Assembly: GCA_040360365.1 (NCBI GenBank) | Contig: CP136412.1 | Direction: 5' to 3' (one strand) | DNA: 64,000 bases | Source of the DNA: Arcanobacterium_A hippocoleae_A | GTDB lineage: Bacteria > Actinomycetota > Actinomycetes > Actinomycetales > Actinomycetaceae | Shown here: piece by piece, positions 30,153 through 40,663 of the stretch | Layout: each line of letters starts with the position of its first letter | Position numbering within the stretch: position 1 is the stretch's first letter | Notes under the pieces: generated by a model | Told to the model about the DNA's origin: nothing | Seen by the model: the letters and a program-made list of their open reading frames with translations, nothing else | Databases searched by the model: none | Position numbers and translations under genes: made by a program

Positions 30153-33100
30153 ATGGTAGAAAGAGCTGAAAGTATTCAAGCAAAACTCGCGCGCGCCGGT
30201 TTTCAAGATTCGCTGCAGGCTGCGCGTTTGTTTACTGATCCGCTATTAGAAAACACGGATAAAGATTGGCTTTTGGCACTTCTCGGGGAAACTGCAGATC
30301 CAGATTTAGCACTGCTCGGATATGTACGTTTAACTGAAGCAGTTAATAATATCGGAAAACCAGCATCTGAAGTCCTCGCGCACACATGCCAAACTAAAAC
30401 GGGGAGCAGTTTACTTTTCGCCGTTCTCGGCTTTTCCGCTGCACTTTCAGAGTTCCTCATCGCCAATCCCTTACTCCTTGAGATCTTTACACCAGCACAG
30501 ATTGCGCACTCTTCATTGCACTGCACTCCAACGCAGGAGCGGGAGAAAATGTATTATGCGCTCGCGGAATATTTAGATTTAACAGCTGATATTATGCCGC
30601 ACTTTGCTGCGGGGAAAACTGTAAATAAGAACTGGCAGATTCCGACTGGAAGTAGTAAAAAACTTTCTGCTGATAACTACAAGCGGGCTGTGAGCGCATT
30701 GCGCCGCTATTATTGGCAGCGAATTGCGCAGATTGCGGCAATTGATTTATCCGCGTTAGATGCAACCGAAATTTTCACAGATGTTTCGCAGGCGATTACC
30801 CGGCTTGTTGATGCTGTGCTCGACGGGGCTCTGGCAATTGCGGGCAGACAGGTCAGTGAATCTGAACGTATAAAATTTAGCATTATTACAATGGGGAAAG
30901 CCGGCGCCCAAGAGATTAACTATATTTCGGATGTAGATGTAATCTATTTAGCTGCTGAAAACAAAAACGAAACTGAAGCCGAATTAGAAAATGAATCCGG
31001 CAGTATCGAAAATAGCAAAAATGCTGATTCCGTTTTAGATGAAGCAAAGCTAATTGAAATCGGGACGAAAATCGCTTTCGAAATTGCAAAAATTGTTAGT
31101 GCTCCTGGGGAAGTGCCCGCACTGTGGGAACTTGATCCGAATCTGCGTCCGGAAGGGAAAGACGGTCCGCTGGTGCGCACACTTGATTCTTATCTGAGCT
31201 ATTATCAGCGTTGGGCAAAAGGATGGGAATTTCAAGCTTTGCTCAAAGCACGTCCAGCAGCAGGAGATTTAACGCTTGGCTCAAAGCTAATCGCTGGTGT
31301 GCAAGAGGGGATCTGGAATGTGGCGCAGCGAGAGAGCTTTGTTGCAGAATCGCAGGCAATGCGGCGGCGTGTGCTTGATCTTGTTCCTGCAAAGGAGGCG
31401 CCGCGCCAACTTAAACTTGGGAAAGGCGGATTGCGCGATATCGAATTTACTGTCCAGCTGCTGCAGCTCGTTCATGGACGAACTGATGAATCTTTGCGGG
31501 TTTGTGCTACGCTCGACGGCTTAGCTGCGCTTAGTGATGGCGGATATATTTCCCGCGCAGACGCAGCGAAATTGGCGCAGTATTACAAATTCTTGCGGGT
31601 ACTTGAACATCGGATTCAGCTTTATCGCTTCCGTCGTTCACATCTTGTACCGACGGCGCAGCTGCAGCTGCAGCGAATTGCACGAAGTCTGCGGAAAAGT
31701 ATTCCGGGGATTTACAGCGGAGAAGATCTTGAGCGGTATTGGCAGCAGGTTCGCGGCAATGTGCGTGCCTTGCATTTGGAAATCTATTATCGTCCATTGA
31801 TTCCGGCTGTAGCAAAACTTAGCGCTGATGATGCGGCGCTGGAACCGGAAGCGGCAAAAGCACGGCTTTCGGCAATCGGTTATCGCGACCCGCGGGGAGC
31901 TTTAATGCAGATTAGTGCGCTTACAGCAGGAATTACGCGCACAGCTCTCATTCAGCGGCATTTACTGCCGGTGCTGATTGGGTGGTTTGGTGCTGGAGCT
32001 GATCCGGATCAAGGATTGCGTTCATTTCGGATTCTTTCCGAGCAGATGGGGGCAACTTCCTGGTATTTACGCACATTGCGGGACTCCGGCACTGCAGCAA
32101 AACGCCTCGCGAAGATTCTTTCTTGTTCGAAATATCTTGCGCAGGAGCTTCCCAAACTTTCGGAAGCAATCTCCTGGCTTGATGACGATGCTTTACTTCT
32201 TCCGCGTTCTGCTGAAGAACTGCAGGAAGAACTTGATGCACTTCTTTCGCGGCGTACGGAACCATCTGAAATCGCAATGGCGGGGCGGTATTTGCGGCGA
32301 AAAGAATTGTTGCGCACAGCTTTAGCGCAAGTACTAGGCCTAATTGATGAACGGCAGGTGCAGAGAGTAATCTCAGCTGCCGGTGATATTGCAATTGCGG
32401 GAGCGCTGCGGGCAGCTGAATGTAAATTTCGGCAAAAATATTGTGTCTCCGAGCTGCCGTTCGAATTTGCTGTGATTGCACTAGGGCGTTTTGGCGGAAA
32501 TGAGCTGAGCTATGCTTCAGACGCTGATGTGATTTTTGTCCATCGTCCGTTTTTATCTGACAGCGTTTTATCTCACACTGTTTTATCTGACAGCGGCGAA
32601 ATAAAAACAAATAACGAAAATGTACAGCCGGCTGATGTCTGTGCAGATAGTTCGCGGTTGAATCCTGCACAGCTAAATATTACGCAGTCAGATAGTGCAC
32701 AGCTCGATAATGATCAGCTTGCAATTGAATTTACACGTGATGTGCTGAATTTTCTGAACGATCCTGGCAGCGAGCCAACCTTTGAGATTGATACGAGATT
32801 GCGTCCGGAAGGGAAAAATGGTCCGCTTTCACGTTCCCTTGCAAGTTATGCTCAGTATTATGAACGTTGGGTGGAGCTTTGGGAACGGCAGGCACTATTG
32901 CGGGCACGTTTTTGCGGCGGCAGCACAGAGTTGGGGAAAGATTTTTGCAGCTTATCGATTCTTTGCGGTATCCCGTTAATGGGCTTAGTGAAAGTGAAAT
33001 CCGGACGATTCGCACAATGAAGGTGCGGATAGAAAATGAGCGAATTCCGCGCGGTGTTGAATCGGTGCGGCATTTAAAGCTTGGCCCGGGAGGATTAAGT

Positions 33101-33469
33101 GATATTGAGTGGCTCGCACAGTATCTGCAGCTGATTTCGGCAAAAGAAAATGTGAATCTGCAAACTGCAAGCACGCTTGAAGCTTTAACTGCTGCAAGCA
33201 CCGCAGGTTTACTTACCGAAACAGACAGTCAGGTACTGCAAGAAGCATGGATTCTTGCTTCGAATTTACGCGACGCAAATTTTCTTGGCACCGGCAGAGG
33301 GCAGGCTTCAAAAGTTGATGTGATCCCGCTCGACGTAAATGAATTTGCTGCCGTCGCGGCAATTATCGGATATTCTCGGGAACGGCGGAAAGATTTATAT
33401 GATGATTATCTGCGTCTTGCGCGGAAATCCCGTGAGATTATGGTGCGGGTTTTCTATGGTGATAACTGA
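30153..33469 (+). CDS. glnE: Glutamine synthetase adenylyltransferase, frame broken once
   Basis: Bifunctional enzyme that adenylylates and deadenylylates GlnA1. Two nucleotidyltransferase domains are visible through paired motifs: MGKAGAQEINYISDVDVIY with DPNLRPEGKDGPLVRT, and LGRFGGNELSYASDADVIF with DTRLRPEGKNGPLSRS. The frame breaks at GGGG 32933-32936; one more G restores STELGERFLQLIDSL. The restored length is about 1,105 residues, longer than usual because each domain has a low-complexity acidic/Ser-rich insert (near 30,955-31,050 and 32,550-32,730). The second insert holds a 15-bp tandem repeat. Located downstream of glnA2, as in other actinobacteria. Confidence 0.93.
32551..32595 (+). 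repeat. 15-bp in-frame tandem repeat inside glnE
   Basis: TTTTATCTGACAGCG occurs at 32551-32565 and 32581-32595 around a variant copy TTTTATCTCACACTG. In frame it encodes the five-residue pattern LSDSV-LSHTV-LSDSG in an insert within the second catalytic domain. Unit length is a multiple of three, so expansion would not break the frame. Confidence 0.85.
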
Positions 33470-33572
33470 AAAGAGTTTTCAGGGATAAAACCTGCATTTA
33501 AAGTTATGTGTTACAAGAAAAAATGCTTGCGGACCAGCTTAAAACAAAAAGCTTGTATTGTTCCAACGAGCG

Positions 33573-34356
33573 TTATCGTACTTTTGAAAGGAAATCTTTC
33601 GTGCGCGGATGCTGCGGATTTTCAAAAATCTGCTCTGGTGCGCCAGATTCAACGACAATTCCAGCATCCATAAAAAGTACGTGGTCTGATACTTCACGGG
33701 CAAATCAATTTCATGGGTTACCACAATCATTGTGGTTCCGGTATACGCTAAGTCTTGCATTACGGAAAGAACTTCATCAACAAGTTCTGGATCGAGTGCA
33801 GAGGTTGGCTCGTCGAATAACATTAGCTGCGGATTCATTGCTAATGCGCGGGCAATTGCTACGCGTTGCTGCTGTCCGCCCGATAATTCGGCAGGGTAGT
33901 GCGAAGCTCTTTCGGAAAGCCCAACGCGTGCAAGTAACTCCCGAGCCTGGATTGCGGCTTGTTCTTTTTCTTTACCAAGCACATGAATTGGAGCTTCCAT
34001 CACATTTTCAAGTGCATTCATATGCGGAAAGAGATTGAAGCGCTGGAATACCATTCCGATTTGTGCACGTTGGTGTGCAATCTGCTTTTGATTCAGCTCG
34101 TGGAGTTTGCCGTTTTTCTCGGTGTACCCAATTTGTTCTCCATTGACTGAAATTTTTCCAGCCTGGATTTTTCGAGCTGGTTGATGCAGCGCAAAATTGT
34201 AGATTTTCCAGATCCGGAAGGGCCGAGTATTGTGCAGACTGATCCGGTTGGCACATCAAATGAGACGCCTTTCAGCACATGCAGATTGCCGAAAAACTTA
34301 TGTACGTTTTGCACACTAACCATTGGGCTGCAGGGATTATCGGATTGCATTGTCAT
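33573..34356 (-). CDS. Polar amino-acid ABC transporter ATP-binding protein, frame broken twice
   Basis: GlnQ/HisP-type ATPase energising uptake of a polar amino acid. Walker A GPSGSGKSTILRCIN, Q-loop MVFQRFNLFPHM, signature ELSGGQQQRVAIARAL, Walker B LMLFDEPTSALDPELV and THEID switch His are all readable. Breaks lie at a plus-strand T run 34168-34172 and near 33700-33704. Restoring one base each time gives a standard end ...GAPEQIFENPQHPRTKDFLSKVR with stop at 33573-33575. The partner permease just upstream is truncated and no binding protein is seen, so the transporter may be inactive even if the breaks are errors. Confidence 0.87.
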
Positions 34357-34409
34357 TCCTAGAAGTAAAGCTATGCTGTGAATTTGGAAAATCTGGAGAA
34401 TCTGGAAAA

Positions 34410-35012
34410 TTAGGGAGTATATTCAATGAACGGATCACGGTAAATTGTTTCAGCGCGATTGATAGCTTCCTGCCTTGCGGTGCGCAGTTTCTTTGCCCGT
34501 TTTGTCTGCATTTTGCTGCCTTGATATTCCATTGTTCCTTTTCCGTAATACTGTTCGAGATAGTGCTGCCCAACCATTAGGATTGAAGTGATTACCAGGT
34601 ACCAAAATGCGGCCACAAGCAGATAGGGTATTGGTTTGAAAGTTGAACGCCCAATAGCGTTTGTGAAATAAGTCAATTCAAGAGTGAATGGCACTGCAGT
34701 TACCAACGATGTTGTCTTTAACATCGAAATAGTTTCATTTCCTGTTGGCGGAATGATTACGCACATTGCCTGCGGTAAAACGATTCTCCGCAAAATTTGT
34801 CCATTGCTTATGCCAAGGGCTTTTGCGGCTTCTTCCTGCCCGGAATCTACGGAATTCAGCCCTGAACGCACGATTTCAGAAAGGTATGCACCCTCGTTTA
34901 ATCCCAATCTGAGTACTGCGCAAATAAACATTGTGTGCTGCATATTTGCCAGCACTTTATAGGGTTCAAAGGTGAAGAAATTGATTGATGTAAAAGGGAT
35001 TCCAAATTTTAT
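34410..35012 (-). pseudogene. Amino-acid ABC transporter permease, 5'-truncated
   Basis: C-terminal part of a His/Glu/Gln-type membrane permease. The EAA-loop LNSVDSGQEEAAKALGISNGQILRRIVLPQA is clear and followed by two hydrophobic segments. The readable frame starts at 35012 with IKFGIPFTSINFF, right at the end of argH, and has a stop directly upstream, so the first transmembrane helices and start codon are missing. ATG/TTG codons inside exist but would give a partial channel. The join to argH looks like a deletion or an assembly misjoin. Confidence 0.82.
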
Positions 35013-36399
35013 TTAAACATTTCACGATGCTGTGCGGTAAAAGTTTGAATCGATTCAATCTGGCGTTCAACTTCTTTACGTGCCGGACCGCCGATTACTT
35101 TACGCCCATTTACGCATGTGTTTAATTCGAGCGCATCATAGATGTCGGTTTCGAAACTATCGCAAACGGCACGGAAGTTTTCAAGCGAGAGTGTTTCAAG
35201 TGTTCTTCCGCTCTCGATACAGATGTTCACAAGTTTGCCGACAATCATATATGCATCACGGAAAGGCATCCCTTTCCGGACAAGATAATCTGCACAATCA
35301 GTGGCGTTAATGAACCCATAAGCGGCAGATTTGCGCATATTTTTGGTATTTACCGTCGCTGTTGCAAACATTGCCCCAAATACTGGAAGGCACTGTTTTA
35401 CGGTATCAATTGCGTCAAACACGGGCTCTTTATCTTCTTGCATATCTTTGTTGTACGCAAGCGGAAGTGCTTTCATTACGGTTAAAAGCGTGATGAGATC
35501 ACCGTAAACACGCCCGGTTTTGCCGCGAACCAGTTCCGCCACGTCTGGATTCTTTTTTGCGGCATAATTGACGATCCGGTGGAGTATGCGTCGTCTAATT
35601 CAAGGAATCTGAATTCCCCGGTGCACCAGAAAATTATTTCTTCAGAAAATCGTGAAAGATGCATCATGATAATTGAAGTTGCGCTGATGAATTCGATTGC
35701 AAAATCGCGATCAGAAACGGAGTCAAGACTATTTTCAGTCGGTTTGCTAAACCCGAGGTCAAAAGCTGTAGAAAAACGGTCAATCGGGTAGGTTGTGGCT
35801 GCTAACGCACCTGCCCCAAGCGGGGATTCATCCATGCGCACTAAACAATCTTCAAGCCTTGTGATATCGCGGCGGAACATATTTGCGTAAGCCATAATAT
35901 GGTGTGCGAAAGTAGTTGGCTGAGCGTGCTGGAGGTGAGTAAAACCGGGCATTACCGTATCGAGATGCGCTTCGGCTTTTGAAATTAACACTTCTTCAAG
36001 GTCGAGTATTAATTCGCGGATTGCAATGATTTCTTTCTTTAGGTGGAGCCGTAAATCGAGTGCGACCTGATCGTTTCTGCTGCGGGCTGTGTGGAGTCGT
36101 TTTCCGGTATCGCCGATTCTTGAGGTGAGCAGGCGCTCCACATTCATATGGATGTCTTCGTTTTCAAGTGAAAACTCAACCTGATCAGCTTCAATATCGT
36201 GCAAAATTAGCTGCAGCGCCGCAATAATTTTTTCTGCTTCTTCAATTTCAATAATTCCTTGTGCGCCCAGCATTTTTGCGTGTGCAATGCTGCCGGTAAT
36301 ATCTTCATGATACAAGCGTGCGTCGAAAAGAATCGAGGAATTGAAATCGTTTACGGCGGTATCGGTTTCTTTTTGGAAGCGTCCGGCCCAAAGCTTCAT
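35009..36399 (-). CDS. argH: Argininosuccinate lyase, frame broken once
   Basis: Last step of arginine synthesis, splitting argininosuccinate to arginine and fumarate. The first frame starts MKLWAGRFQKETD and holds DEDIHMNVER-like ENEDIHMNVE, HTARSRNDQVALD and TPGFTHLQHAQP-like MPGFTHLQHAQPT. The fumarase-superfamily signature GSSIMPQK is cut at a T run of six on the plus strand (35553-35558). One more base gives GSSIMPQKKNPDVAEL and the intact remainder to HREMFK. Restored length is about 463 residues, normal. It follows argG on the same strand with a 119-base gap. Confidence 0.94.
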
Positions 36400-36421
36400 T
36401 ATTTTTCCGTTCTGATGTAGT

Positions 36422-36468
36422 TGGGTTTGTCTTCGGTGAATCTTGAATGATTTTTAAAGACAAACCCA
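36422..36468 (-). terminator. Inverted repeat between argG and argH
   Basis: A 12-bp perfect stem, TGGGTTTGTCTT at 36422-36433 and its complement at 36457-36468, lies in the argG-argH gap. It lacks a minus-strand U-run, so it may be an attenuator or processing site rather than a full terminator. Confidence 0.5.
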
Positions 36469-36518
36469 GCTTTTAGTTTTTTAATTCTTCAGATTATTCA
36501 TTGTAATTAATTATGTAA

Positions 36519-37741
36519 TTAATTATCGAGCAGACCCTGTGCAAGCATTGCTTGAATCTTGACTGGCAAGCCGTAGAGATTGATGAATCCCTGTGAATCC
36601 ATTTGGTCATAATCGCTTTCGTCAAATGTGGCGATTTCTTCACTATAAAGCGAGTTTGGCGACCATACGCCTGCAGTGATGATATTTCCCTTGTAGAGCT
36701 TGAGTTTTACTGTGCCCGTCACTTTCTCTTGCGTCTTATCGACGAAAGCTGAAAGTGCTTCACGCAGCGGAGTGAACCATTGCCCGTTGTAAACAAGATC
36801 TGCGAAAGTGAGTGCAAGTTCTTCTTTCTTGTGTGCGGTGAGTTTGTCAAGCGTAACTGTTTCAAGTACTTCGTGAGCGCGGTAAAGGATTGCTCCGCCC
36901 GGTGTCTCATAAATGCCGCGGCTTTTCATTCCAACCAGCCGGTTTTCAACAAGATCAAGCAGCCCGATTCCATTTTCTCCGCCGAGTTTATTTAGCTCGG
37001 TAATGATTTCGGCGCAGGTTAACTTTTCACCGTTAAGAGCTGCCGGTGTGCCTTGTACGAATTCCAGTGTGAGATATGCGGGGAGTCTGGGGCAGTGAAT
37101 GGTGAAACACCTAATTCAAGGAAACCTGGCTTGTCGTATTGCGGTTCATTGCCGGGGTTTTCAAGGTCAAGCCCTTCATGTGAGAGGTGCCAAAGGTTCT
37201 TATCCTTTGAATAATTGGTTTCACGGTTAATTTTGAGCGGTATATTGTGTGCTTCGGCGTAGTTGATAGCATCTTCGCGGCTGCGGATATCCCAGACCCG
37301 CCACGGAGCGATAATCGGCATATTCGGGGCAAAGGCTTTGATTGCAAGTTCAAAACGTACCTGGTCATTACCTTTTCCGGTGCAGCCGTGAACAATCGCA
37401 TCTGCATTTTCCGCAAGCGCAATTTCGACGAGCCGCTTTGCGATCACTGGACGGGCAAAAGCGGTTCCGAGCAGGTAACCCTCATATTTTGCGCCGGCTT
37501 TCATGGTCGGAATAATGTATTCGTCAACGAACTCATCTACCAAATCTTCAATATAAAGTTTTGCAGCTCCGGTTTTTAGTGCTTTTTCTTCAAGACCTTC
37601 CAGTTCTGAGTCGCCTTGTCCGACATTTGCGGCTACTGCGATTACTTCGCAGTTATTATAATTCTCTTTTAACCACGGGATGATTACGGAAGTGTCTAGT
37701 CCGCCAGAGTAGGCGAGAACTACTTTCTTGATTTCTGACAT
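36519..37741 (-). CDS. argG: Argininosuccinate synthase, frame broken once
   Basis: Joins citrulline and aspartate using ATP to form argininosuccinate. The N-terminal PP-loop AYSGGLDTSV is at residues 9-18, followed by GCTGKGNDQVRFE and REDAINYAE. The break lies near 37079-37084, where ATGCGGGGAG needs one more C or G; then ...SPFTAPDSPAYLTLEF continues into GGENGIGLLDLVENRLVGMKSRGIYETPGG. Restored length is about 408 residues, normal. The ATG start has AAAGGAG. It is the first gene of an argGH unit; other arg genes are not in the window. Confidence 0.95.
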
Positions 37742-37856
37742 ATTTACTCCTTAAAAGCTTTTAGTATAAATATACGTTATTGTGTATATAATTCCAAAAT
37801 TAAATAAAATTTATTTTGTGGCAATTGCTGCATGCAGCGAAAAGGAGAAAATAAAA
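37742..37856 (-). promoter_or_regulatory. argG promoter region, possible ArgR site
   Basis: The AT-rich stretch before argG contains TATAAATATACGTTATTG and TGTGTATATAATT on the plus strand, a loosely palindromic pattern of the kind bound by ArgR. The match is weak and based on composition and context only. Confidence 0.3.
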
Positions 37857-37892
37857 GCCGCTTAACCTGCGGACGAACTCAAGTTAAGCGGC
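37857..37892 (-). terminator. glnA1 terminator
   Basis: A 10-bp perfect stem, GCCGCTTAAC at 37857-37866 with its complement at 37883-37892, is read by minus-strand RNA just after glnA1 and is followed there by TTTTATTTT. Confidence 0.88.
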
Positions 37893-37918
37893 GAAAATAT
37901 TTCGGAAGCGGTAAAAGT

Positions 37919-39343
37919 TTAAAGATCCCAGTAGAGCGCATACTCATATGGGTGCGGACGCTGTGCAAGCGGCGCAATCTCTTTCTCGCGTTTGTATTGA
38001 ATCCAAGTCTGAATCAAATCTTCGGTAAACACATCACCTTCGGTGAGGTAATCATAATCAGCTTCAAGTGCGCGCAGCGCATCCTCAAGTGAACCTGGCA
38101 GCTGCTTAATCTGTGCATGTTCCGCTGGCGGAAGCTCATAAAGGTCTTTATCAATCGGATCATCTGGTTCAATCCGATTCTTAATTCCATCTATCCCCGC
38201 CATCAACTGCGCTGCAAAAGCTAGATACGGATTCGCCGACGGATCTGGAGTACGATACTCAACACGTTTTGCTTTCGGTGAAGATCCGGTTACTGGAATT
38301 CGAATACAGGCAGAACGGTTACGTGCAGAATAAACAAGATTTACCGGAGCTTCAAAACCCGGCACTAACCGGTGGAAAGAATTAACCGACGGATTTGTGA
38401 AAGCTAATAGCGAGGGAGCATGTTTGAGCAGCCCGCCGATGAACCAACGAGCCAAATCTGAAAGCCCGCCATAACCTTTCTCATCATAGAAAAGCGGCTC
38501 GCCATTCTTCCAGAGTGAATGATGGCAATGCATTCCCGAGCCATTATCTCCAAACAGCGGCTTCGGCATAAAAGTTGCCGTTTTTCCAGCTTGGAATGCA
38601 GCATTTTTAATCACGTACTTAAACTTCATCATGTCATCAGCTGCCGCAAGCAGTGAGTTGAAAGTATAGTTGATTTCCTGCTGACCGCCAGTGCCGACTT
38701 CATGATGTTCACGCTCAATATTTAATCCAACCTGTTGGCAAATAGCCGTCATTTCATCGCGCAAATCAGCAAGCTGGTCATTCGGCGAAACCGGGAAATA
38801 CCCGCCCTTAATACGGGTCTTATAACCAAGATTTCCTCCGTCTTCTGCTTTATCAGTATTCCACCATGCTTCCTTTGCGTCGAGCTCATAGAAGGACTTT
38901 TGGGGTGAATCTCCAAAGCGAATCGAATCGAAAATATAGAACTCAGCCTCAGCGCCAATGTACGATGTATCGGCAATACCGGTTGAACGCAGATATTCTT
39001 CTGCCCGCGCAGCAATATTCCGCGGATCACGACGGTAGCTCTCACCAGTAAAAGGATCAACTACTGAACAATTAATCGCCAATGTTTTCCGCTTGCGGAA
39101 AGGGTCAAGAAACGCTGTTTGCAAATCAGGAATCAGCTTCATATCCGATTCATGAATTTCAGTAAAACCGCGAATCGATGATCCGTCGAACATCAATCCC
39201 TCGGTCAAAATATCGGCTTCGAATGCGTGGACCGGAATTGCAAAATGCTGCATTACGCCAGGCAAATCACAGAATCGAATATCAATAAATTCGATTTCTT
39301 CATTTTTAATAAAAGCGATAGCTTCGGAAACAGACTTAAACAT
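37919..39343 (-). CDS. glnA: Glutamine synthetase, type I (GlnA1, GSI-beta)
   Basis: Main ammonium-assimilating enzyme. The 474 residues include the GSI-beta insert. Motifs: FDGSSIRGFTEIHESDM, GAEAEFYIF, HHEVGTGGQQEINY, KPLFGDNGSGMHCHHS, NPSVNSFHRLVPGFEAP and NRSACIRIP. The adenylylation site is in DKDLYELPPAEH, whose Tyr is the expected target of GlnE, encoded 4 kb away. The frame is intact and a strong terminator follows. The long upstream region should hold its nitrogen-responsive promoter. Confidence 0.97.
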   Translation of the reverse strand: MFKSVSEAIAFIKNEEIEFIDIRFCDLPGVMQHFAIPVHAFEADILTEGLMFDGSSIRGFTEIHESDMKLIPDLQTAFLDPFRKRKTLAINCSVVDPFTGESYRRDPRNIAARAEEYLRSTGIADTSYIGAEAEFYIFDSIRFGDSPQKSFYELDAKEAWWNTDKAEDGGNLGYKTRIKGGYFPVSPNDQLADLRDEMTAICQQVGLNIEREHHEVGTGGQQEINYTFNSLLAAADDMMKFKYVIKNAAFQAGKTATFMPKPLFGDNGSGMHCHHSLWKNGEPLFYDEKGYGGLSDLARWFIGGLLKHAPSLLAFTNPSVNSFHRLVPGFEAPVNLVYSARNRSACIRIPVTGSSPKAKRVEYRTPDPSANPYLAFAAQLMAGIDGIKNRIEPDDPIDKDLYELPPAEHAQIKQLPGSLEDALRALEADYDYLTEGDVFTEDLIQTWIQYKREKEIAPLAQRPHPYEYALYWDL

Positions 39344-39786
39344 CGAGCTAACTCCTTGACTTCACAAACTTATTTGCAATTCGAGCAAACGGGCAAACCG
39401 AAAGATTTTGCTGGAATCAACGAACGATGCAGGCATACATTGATTTTCTAATGTATATCATGCGTCAATTCCACAATTAGAAATTTTAGCGTACAAAACG
39501 ATACAGTTTCGCATTTGCACAAATCTCGGACAATGCCAGCGCAGATACGGAAATGGGCAGACCAAGCTCCGGAAAAAGATGAGAACTTCAGCCAATACCT
39601 GCAGCAGTAAAGCAAAAATAAACAAGTTATTTCAGCAATCTATAATCCGGATTTTATCAGCTTTGGCTATTGTGCAGATACACTTGCGGGCTGAAGTCAG
39701 CCAATGTATCACACGCCGGCATTACTTCAACCCGCAGCAGAAATTTCTGCAGCTCACAAGCTGCAACACTTAAAATAATTCGCAAA
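39344..39786. other. Intergenic region between glnA1 and the DUF4191 gene
   Basis: No credible gene was seen. It should contain the glnA1 promoter near its left side. A hairpin at 39686-39735 (GCGGGCTGAAGT against ACTTCAACCCGC, one mismatch) lies downstream of the minus-strand DUF4191 gene and may end that transcript. Confidence 0.5.
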
Positions 39787-40495
39787 TTATCCGCGCATCG
39801 CCCGGCGATTTGCCCGGGCTTTCATCGGATCAATTCCCTTTGGAATCGGAAGTGAATTTGTGCGCACTGCGCTAAGGCGATTGGTTAGTGCAGCAACTTC
39901 TTGGTTCGTAATCTGTTTTGGCAGCTTCCGCATTGCTCGCTGCAACTTCGCAATCGGTACCTGCCCATCTTCCATCCCAACTTGAATTACGGAAATTGGT
40001 GCTGAAGGAGCAACACGTTTAATCGCCTGGCGTTCTTCGCGAATCAACTTTTGGATACCAGCTCCGGATCCTTCCGATACCAGCACTACTCCCGGACGCC
40101 CGACTGCACGAAAAACAAGATCTTTCGTCCGCGGATTAAAACGAACCGGTTCTTCTGAAATTGCCCAGCCGCGTTTGATTTGCCCCATAACTGCAGCGGA
40201 AGCGCCAGGCATATTCTCAATTTGCTTATAGGAAGCACGCTTTACTAATTCAGTAAGGAATAGCAGCGGACAAATTATCGCAAACATCAGACCGAAAATT
40301 AAGCTGAAAATCCAATTTTTTGTGAATACACCAAGGAGAATTGCGAGAACGATAATCCCAAAAATACTCCAGCCAGTGCCCAGCCGGTCCACGGATAGGT
40401 TTTTTGGATACGCGATATGCATCTGCAAGATATGACCACCAACGCTTCTTCTTTGGCTTCTTTGGTTTTATTTGTTTATCTTCAGACTTCGCCAT
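39787..40495 (-). CDS. DUF4191 membrane protein, frame broken twice
   Basis: Conserved actinobacterial membrane protein of unknown function. The basic N-terminus (KPKKPKKKRWWSYLADAYRVSKK) leads into two transmembrane helices. The conserved cytoplasmic part follows: RASYKQIENMPGASAA, RTKDLVFRAVGRPGVVLVSEG, VIQVGMEDGQVPIAKL and the terminal PKGIDPMKARANRRAMRG. Breaks lie at a T run (40400-40405) and an A run (40360-40364) on the plus strand, each needing one more base. Restored length is about 236 residues. The start ATG 40495 follows AAAGGGG. Confidence 0.88.
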
Positions 40496-40663
40496 TTTCA
40501 GAAATCCCCTTTAATTCCGACTAATTTTGCGCACAATTACTTCTTGAGTCTAGTTGAAACAGATAATTTGTGCCAAATATTTTCCGTCGGTTTATATTCC
40601 AGTTTGTTCGCGTCGGATTTATTTCGCACCATATTTCTTTGATATCTATGCGATCCGAACCTG

